A stretch of DNA of 64,000 nt from Adiantum capillus-veneris (Eukaryota; Streptophyta; Polypodiopsida; Polypodiales; Pteridaceae): contig CM043960.1 in NCBI GenBank assembly GCA_014529385.2, positions 74,375,410-74,439,409 on the forward strand, written 5' to 3'. Below, one piece after another: positions 57,875-64,000 of this stretch. A program made the position numbers and the translations under genes. Position 1 is the stretch's first letter. Each line of letters begins with the position of its first letter. The notes below the pieces were generated by a model. The model did no database searches. It was not told the DNA's origin and was given only the letters and a program-made list of their open reading frames with translations.

Positions 57875-58381
57875 CTATGACTCATCTTCATACCTTGCCC
57901 TTGATAGCATATCTTCCACTGTATTGTCTTTACCTGCAATGTGCATAAACTCAGGGTTTAAGGACTTAATGTAGGAAATCCACCGCAACATAGCAATGTC
58001 TGGCGTTGAGCAGCTTGTAATCATCCCAAGAAGTGGTAGACAATCTGTTTCTACAACCACACATGCACTAATTAGGTACTCTTTTCCATTTTTCAAGGTT
58101 GTAACCATACCCCATAACTCTCTCTTTATCTGTGGATAGTTTCTTTGGAAATCACTCAGTACCTTTGCTCCAAATCTCACCACATACCTGTGTCCTTCGT
58201 CATCTTGCCCTATTTCCCATCCAATCCCTATAGGATTGGTTTCTACTGTCACAATTACTGGCCTTTGACACTCATAGTCTACCTTTCTCAAAGTTGGTTC
58301 TGACTGGAGCAACTCCTTTAGCCTTCTCATGGCTTTTACATGTGCTTCTATCCATTTAAAATTTTGATTCTTTCTAAGCAA
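57875..58381 (-). pseudogene. Element D RNase H
   Basis: Contains V-T-V-E-T-N-P-I-G-I-G-W, F-G-A-K-V-L-S, R-E-L-W-G-M and V-E-T-D-C-L-P-L. It degrades the RNA strand of the hybrid. The first acidic residue, commonly Asp, is Glu here (V-E-T). TAG codons bound the segment at both ends without changing the frame. Confidence 0.82.
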
Positions 58382-59728
58382 CTAATAAAGAGGATCAGCT
58401 ACATGTGCATAATGTGGAATCCAAATAACATAAAAGACACATGCTCCCAGGAACCTTCTAACCTCAGTGATGCTAGTGCATGTTTCTTTCATTCTTTGGA
58501 TGGCATCTACCTTTGTTGGACAAGGTTTCCTACCATATGGTCCGCACTTGTGCCCCACAATGAGCACTTCATTGACACCAAACATAGACTATTTTCTTGA
58601 CAAATTAAGATTCACTTCCTCTAGCCTAGATAGAATTTTATCACAATCATTTATGTGATTTACCACAAACCTACGACATCCCCCCCTAAGATCCAAAGAT
58701 TTATCTTTCTCACTTTCTTCACATCCTTTGATAGGTAAATCATCAATGAAAGGAATTGTAATTTGAGGAATAAAGTCACGTAAGACCTTATTCATCCCAT
58801 TCATCATATGTGCAACCGAGTTGGTTGCTCCCTGTGGCAAGGTACACATCCTTACCAAACCCAAAGGTGTCCTCATGGTTGTCAAGTCTCTGCTTTCAAT
58901 TGCAAGCTGAAATTGATCGTACCCTGAGTAGAGATCCCCCATCGAGTAGATTTCCCTCCCTGTAAATGCCTCTGCAAACTCATCCACAAATGGACCTGTA
59001 CCTACATTTCTAATTGTCACCTTGTTCACTGGTTGCATATCTTGGATGAAGCATAGAGAACCATTCTTCTTTGGAACTGTGAACCACCTATTTGAGTATG
59101 GAGCACATAAAGGCTCCAAGATTCCTTCTTTTATTTTCTCATTCACTAGCTCTACTAACTTTGTCAAATGAGCCTTTGGAACCGGAATAGGCTGCAGATT
59201 CCAAGGCACATGAGGTATTGTGAAAATTACCATAGGAGCTACAATACAAGGATCAACACATCCTATCTGCAACTCTTGGAAAGACTCCTTTGTGAAGGTA
59301 TGCCCAATCTTTTTAGGATTCCTCAAACTTGGTTGTAAAGAAGCCTGCTCAATCTTTTCCCTGTTGTTGGGTGGTAAGGGTGAAGCTACTGGTTTCACCT
59401 TCTTTGCTACACTCTTGTATTTAGTTTCAACATGGACTTCTGGGCCAACTGTTTGTTTTTCTTTAAAGGCTTCTACTACTTGATACATTTCCATAGAGAA
59501 AACTTCCACAACTTCATTTTCAAGATGCAAACTAGACCCCATTATAGCATCAAGCTCACCCATAGTATCTACAAAAGAAACTTGTTCACACAAACCCAAA
59601 ACATTTTCAATAGGCTCTAGCAGCCCACTTTTTTTCATGCCTATTTGTACATTATGCACATATTGTCTCTCACATCTCTTCAAATCTTCAAGTTTTGTAA
59701 AACATACTGATCCATTCCTTGTTACCAA
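58382..59728 (-). pseudogene. Element D reverse transcriptase
   Basis: The RT palm shows F-T-V-P-K-K-N-G-S-L, Q-D-M-Q-P-V-N-K-V-T, D-L-Y-S-G-Y-D-Q-F and the catalytic I-P-F-I-D-D-L-P-I-K-G, with the fingers-thumb order intact. R-R-F-L-G-A-C-V-F-Y (58382-58585) leads to RNase H. A TAG near 58586 interrupts; upstream, a shift near 59740-59800 separates it from the protease. A 140-residue linker precedes the RT. Confidence 0.86.
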
Positions 59729-59805
59729 GGATCTCGTTGAGAAAGTTTCACCTATTTTTGGTTCAGGCGAGACCCTTTCTCTTTCTGTACCACTCCAATC
59801 CTGCT

Positions 59806-60924
59806 TTACAATGGTAATTGGCCAAAACCCATCATTTCCCTATGGTCATGAAACTCTTTGGTCACCTTTGGTAGAGGATGTTCTCTGAGGTTGTCACGAT
59901 TTCTTTCATGGTTCACACAAACTGTGAGAAATTGGATAGCACGTTTACCATCTTTGCTACATATCCTAGCATATGTTGAACCATCGTCCATTACCTTTGT
60001 TTTCATTCGAACTCCCACAATGTAGGGTTGTCCAAGGATGAGATGATATGAAGATGTATCCTGTACAAAGAAGTTTTGGTCAATCTTTACATCACCTATT
60101 GTCACCTTCACACCTGGACATGCTGCATGCAATTCACCGGATGAATTGTTTTCCACTTTTACCATCCAGCAATGATATGTGTCCATCGACCATTTGCACT
60201 TGTTGTAGAGACTCTTTGAAATTATGTTTATTTCTGAACCATGGTCAATCAAGGCACCAAATGGCTTTTCAATATCACCTACCTTGACCAAAGTTTCTAT
60301 AGTATCCCTTGCCCAGTGACTTCGTGAATAGTAGCTCCTAGGAATAGCTTCAACTTCTTCATCATCATTTGAAAAATGCACTTGCTTCACTCTCCCACTA
60401 GATTGGTAGCATCCTACCATAGCTCCATCATCCTCGTTATTTTGCAACTGCATCCCTTGTGTCTTCAAGGTTTCCTCATCAACCTGTAGACGAGCAACCT
60501 TAGCAAGATTTTGCCTCTTTCTCTTGATGATGTCAATGATCTCCTCGTGGAATTCACGCTTTGCAATGCCAAGGACTTTTCCCAGAGTGAACTCAATCTT
60601 GCTATTCAAATTCCTTTCCTCCAAGACTTTCTTTAAATCTGTAGCAACCTCAATATCAGATTGTAGTTTATAAGTTGGGCCTTTTGTCTTACCTTTTGTT
60701 GGATCTTTCTTCTTTCTTGTTGTAGACTCCTCCATGAGTACTTCAGGTGGAGATGCTCCTTGTGTCAGGGGTGTTTGAGAAGGCATTGAGTCGCTTCTTC
60801 CCCCACTTCTAGAAGCTCTTTTTGATGGTCCTTCATTAGCATTCTCACGTCTGTGCTTCTCTTCTACAATAGCCTTATTTTGTTGGCATTTTGTAATGTA
60901 GGCATGCATTGACAATGAGTCCAC
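59806..60924 (-). pseudogene. Element D protease and upstream linker
   Basis: The 372-residue frame has a Ser/Lys-rich linker, then the protease at about residues 225-330: A-L-I-D-H-G-S-E-I-N, where His replaces the usual Ser/Thr/Asn of D-x-G, and H-L-I-L-G-Q-P-Y-I. It joins the Gag frame at 60937 through a TGA only. Confidence 0.82.
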
Positions 60925-60936
60925 TGGATCATCCCA

Positions 60937-62180
60937 TCATGTTTCTAAACGTGTGCAATCACCTGCGTCATGTAGAATCTCTTTTTTAAGATTTCTCTTT
61001 TTAGCTAATTGCATGACATTTGTCCAAATTTGACCATGATGGTCACTCACCTCTTCATCACTAAGATGCTCATTTTTTACTCCATAAGTAGCTGCCTCAA
61101 CTAAAGAGGTGGCATGGTTAGTTTCCATATCTTCAACTAAGGTTTTTATTCCCCCCTTCCAAAAGCTAGTTCTCAAGGGTAGATCTGTCTCTCTTAAGTG
61201 GATTTTACAATCCTTAAAAAAGACAACATCTTTTGACAAAGCATCACTAAAATCATCACAATCCCTTCTTACATGGTCTGTACTATCACACCAAATACAT
61301 CTATTAACAAACCCTTCTTTGGGCTGTTGTCTTTGCCTAGGAAGTGGCCCTGATGATCGGACTTTTCTTCAAGCTTTGCAAGCTTCACCTTCAAGTCGTG
61401 CATTCCCTTCACAAGCTCATCTAGCATGGAGTCATCAAACTTAGGAGCAATAAAAGTAGGCTTTACCATTTTGTCAAAAGTTGAGGTGGAAGGACTTGTA
61501 GTGTTTACTACCATCTTGTCCATTCTTCTTTGTCGCTTGGCAAGCAGCGAGACAGCACCTTCAACCTCATTCCAGTCGATCTTTATTCCTTGCTCAGCAT
61601 CTTTATCTTCAAGAGGAAGCTCCAAATTTTCTTGAAACTCTTTACCTGTAGCTTGTAAGAAAAGATCTGTCTTCTCTGCATCTAGTGTGGCCCTTTTTGT
61701 CTTGGTGAGTTGTGCATAGTGCCGCTCAAATTTCCTAAGTAGCTCTGTTATTGATAGTCCTTGCTTTGGCTTGACTACCCATTCTAAGAATGTCCTTTTG
61801 GTTAGTCTCTCAAAGTCCTCCATGAAATATTCCTCCTTCAAAGCTACTTTGAGTTCTTCCCAGTTTTTCCCATGCCCATCTTTAATTCCCCTAACATGTT
61901 CCCTAATTTTTGGAGCAACAACTAGCTCAAAGCTTTGAATCATCTCACCTTCTCACACGCTATGCAGCTCCATCTCCTTCACATACTCGCGTAAGTACTT
62001 GGTTACATCTTTTCCATTGAACTAATCCATTCTATTGATGACTGCTTGTATGGCCTTCGTTGCTGAAATCTCCCTTCTTTCAGTGGCATGTTGTTGTTGC
62101 ATGAACATTGCAAATGATTGAAACATTTGCATTGTTGCTGGGTCAAAATGCATACCCTGTTGCTCAACATGATCACCCAT
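60937..62180 (-). pseudogene. Element D Gag
   Basis: It starts at the ATG 62178-62180 just past the primer site (M-G-D-H-V-E-Q-Q). TAG near 62025 and TGA near 61958 interrupt it before the larger capsid frame (61269-61943), with E-L-L-R-K-F-E-R-H and similar motifs. After a frameshift near 61290 the knuckle C-I-W-C-x4-H-V-R-R-D-C follows. The end (60937-61239) is an E-T-D-L-P-L-R-T-type tail found with this knuckle type. Confidence 0.8.
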
Positions 62181-62210
62181 GGTTACTTAAAAACTCTCAC
62201 CCTGGCAGAT

Positions 62211-62227
62211 TCGCATCGGGTTCACCA
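62211..62227 (-). other. Element D primer binding site (tRNA not assigned)
   Basis: On minus it reads TGGTGAACCCGATGCGA, six bases from the LTR end. The TGG start fits a tRNA CCA end. Confidence 0.65.
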
Positions 62228-62427
62228 AAAATATGTCGAGAAATTTGCGGTCTTGCAAGGAAAGAAACGGGCTTTTGGCTGTGAGAGTTTGTGAGAGAAC
62301 TCCAAAAACTATATGAAGGAACCATAGATGCCATGAAGTATAGGGTTTGGAAGGAAGTGCAATCAAAGAAGCTTCATTCTTTCTCTCTTGTACTCACACA
62401 CACAAAGAAAGAACACAAAAGAGAATA

Positions 62428-62640
62428 TCAAAACAACACAAATATGAAAACATCAAGGCTATGGTCATATCGTATCATGGGTAATATGAAAGAGTTAATA
62501 GATGAGTTAATGGCATTCAATCTTTGCTGAGCAAACAGGCTACAAATTGTTCTTTGGAATTGTAGTTTTGTGCTCACCATAATATATATGTTTTGTCTAG
62601 TGATTGGGATTAATTGTGTGTACAAATCCTCTTGGTTCAT
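62428..62640 (-). CDS. Conserved leader-type module, second copy in element D
   Basis: A 70-residue frame ending F-I-F-V-L-F-stop. Its last 49 residues align without gap to the element E module (27191-27433): V-S-x-K, Q-R-L in place of R-R-L, P-M-I-x-Y and S-x-D-V. It is more diverged than the copy at 62657-62854. Function unknown. Confidence 0.45.
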   Translation of the reverse strand: MNQEDLYTQLIPITRQNIYIMVSTKLQFQRTICSLFAQQRLNAINSSINSFILPMIRYDHSLDVFIFVLF

Positions 62641-62656
62641 AGCAAGATAACTACAC

Positions 62657-62854
62657 TTACATCAAAAGAAAAGTTATATCTATAAGAGGTAGTATGATGG
62701 GATCCGGTAAAAAAAGTATTTCATTGAGCCTTTCTGGGCCAAAGAGAAACACTATACGCTGTTGAAAGTGTATTTTATGACTAATCCATACGTTAATTCT
62801 AATAGACCTCACAGAGTGGAAGCGATAGAAATTCTCATTGTGTGGATTATTCAT
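62657..62854 (-). CDS. Conserved leader-type module, first copy in element D
   Basis: A 65-residue frame with F-Q-Q-R-I-V-F-L-F-G-P-E-R-L-N-E-I-L, very close to the element E module. It lacks the final D-V-x-V-F-V-L part seen in the other copies. It lies inside the D LTR, about 480-620 bp upstream of the D Gag start. Function unknown. Confidence 0.5.
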   Translation of the reverse strand: MNNPHNENFYRFHSVRSIRINVWISHKIHFQQRIVFLFGPERLNEILFLPDPIILPLIDITFLLM

Positions 62855-64000
62855 CTAGGATAGTATGTGAGAAATGTAGATATGAGAGAAGTGAAGAGAT
62901 GAGAAGTTTCCCTCCCAAGCCCTATTCTTGCCCGTAGGCAATAAGGATACTGCAGAGAGAGATGTACCTGTAGCAAGGAGAACCTAGAATTTGTAGAGAG
63001 AATGAATTTTTAAGAGTGAGAGAGATAGGTTTGGTTAAGGAAATGAGATTAGGTATGTATATGTTGGATTAGAGATGAAAAAGAAAACAACAAGAAATCA
63101 ACAAAGTATCAATGTAGAACACATCTTACTTGTCAAACCCTTCGGCACCATTTTTTATGGAGAGAGAAGAAGAGGAAAGAATTCAAATTTGATTGATACA
63201 CCAAATACAAGACCTTCTTCGATTAGAGTTGATCTTCCAAGGATAGCTTACAACAATGACTAGTCTTCCTCTAGAAGAAAGTATAGGCTTAGGCTTATGT
63301 TAATGGATAGGTACAATTAAGCATTACTATTCACTCCCTCATGAATTCCTTTCATCAATGGCTTGAATGGCTTGAATGCTTCCATGTTTTTCAAGGAAGA
63401 AGAGGTCCCCTTTTCTAGGTGAAGGGAACCCCCAAGGATTTACACAAGAAGAGAGGAGCCAGTGTGAACAGAAATTGGAAAAGTTGGAAATGAGTTGTCC
63501 CTGCATGATTTGGGTCCAGTATTTTGATCATATCTCCTCAATCGTGGCTCCAAATAAAAAAGTAAAAATATGGGCCAAAAACACAGCTCATTAGCTACGA
63601 CTCCCATTTTATATACTTTTTCCAATTCGGATTGGAACCTTGTGTAAAAAATTCATCAAAATAGGGTACATTTTTGGCAGCAAAAATCTTCTTGTGGTCC
63701 CCTTAGCCTAGACTTTTATTTGATTCCAATGGACACCTCATGCCATATGAAAGCATGACATTGCTCCTTAACAAAGTTTTTTAATCATGCTTGTAACAAT
63801 GCATTAAAATAGGGGTATCTTTGAGAATCATGGAAGCTAGTGTCCCACTAGCTTTTGATTCCTTCCTAGTAGCTATTTAAAAGAAATATAAGAAAAATAC
63901 ATAAAATATATATATTTTGAAATTTACCATAGATATAGTATCTAGCTAGGGTGTAAGATGATAATGAAATAGTAGAAATAAAGAATCAATGCTTTTTGCC

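Larger units (their letters stand above)
56044..64000 (-). mobile_element. Element D: near full-length minus-strand Gypsy element
   Basis: From the right: 5' LTR (62234 to beyond the window), primer site, gag, protease, RT, RNase H, integrase, purine tract and a truncated 3' LTR (56044-56317). Repeated stops and a few shifts break the frames. The RT box F-I-D-D with P-I-K-G is a type I associate with Gypsy elements of fungi and non-seed plants. Confidence 0.85.
62234..64000 (-). repeat. Element D 5' LTR, cut by window edge
   Basis: Inner end TGTCGAG beside the primer site; 63950-64000 equals the surviving part of the left LTR. Ends TGTCG and CGACA of the two copies are mutually inverted, as LTR ends should be. 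Estimated length is about 2 kb. From 62855 to 63949 no gene is seen. Confidence 0.72.

Overview
The window is nuclear DNA from a land plant, and almost all of it is LTR retrotransposon. The evidence is Ty3/Gypsy and Ty1/Copia elements with initiator-Met-type and Asp-type primer binding sites, long CT/GT microsatellites, AT-rich spacers, and a broken copy of a nuclear rbcS gene that still carries its chloroplast transit peptide. I see no intact host gene, tRNA, rRNA, CRISPR array or prokaryotic operon. The Gag and RT types (for example the F-I-D-D RT of element D) make me lean to a seedless plant, but this is a weak inference.

Layout, left to right. 1-8177: element A, a plus-strand chromovirus with a 2%-diverged LTR pair; its 5' LTR is cut by the window edge. 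8178-11.9 kb: a scrap of another LTR, then processed pseudogene-like fragments (rbcS on minus, a LEA-type gene on plus) separated by (CT)n tracts. 11.9-19.65 kb: element B, a degenerate minus-strand Tat-like Gypsy element with an extra RNase H. 20-21.7 kb: gag remnant G2 (plus). 21.7-25.3 kb: an unidentified minus ORF and AT-rich DNA with three palindromes. 25313-31073: element E, a plus-strand non-autonomous gag-protease element with complete LTRs, inserted into the protease region of a minus-strand element G. 31.35-37.4 kb: element F (minus; gag, protease, start of RT, 5' LTR). 37.4-38.4 kb: a diverged A-type LTR in minus orientation. 38.4-45.45 kb: plus-strand Gypsy pol fragment H, split inside RNase H by a near-complete Copia element (39366-44916). 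46.0-46.7 kb: a coiled-coil ORF fragment. 47.8-56.04 kb: element C (minus), with very long LTRs that hold a 159-bp higher-order tandem array, a CCAAT array and a TATA box. 56.04-64 kb: element D (minus), nearly full-length gag-pol, whose 5' LTR runs off the right edge.

Every polyprotein frame is interrupted, except the short gag-protease ORF of A. In A, Copia and D the interruptions are mostly in-frame stops rather than frameshifts. The nesting (E in G, Copia in H, probably A in a B-type LTR) gives a relative order of insertion. The most unexpected signals are: a conserved 50-60 residue coding-like module lying upstream of gag in two different Gypsy elements (E and D); a leader block shared by the Gypsy element E and the Copia element; and the array of captured gene fragments bounded by (CT)n. 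All coordinates and alignments were made by eye.
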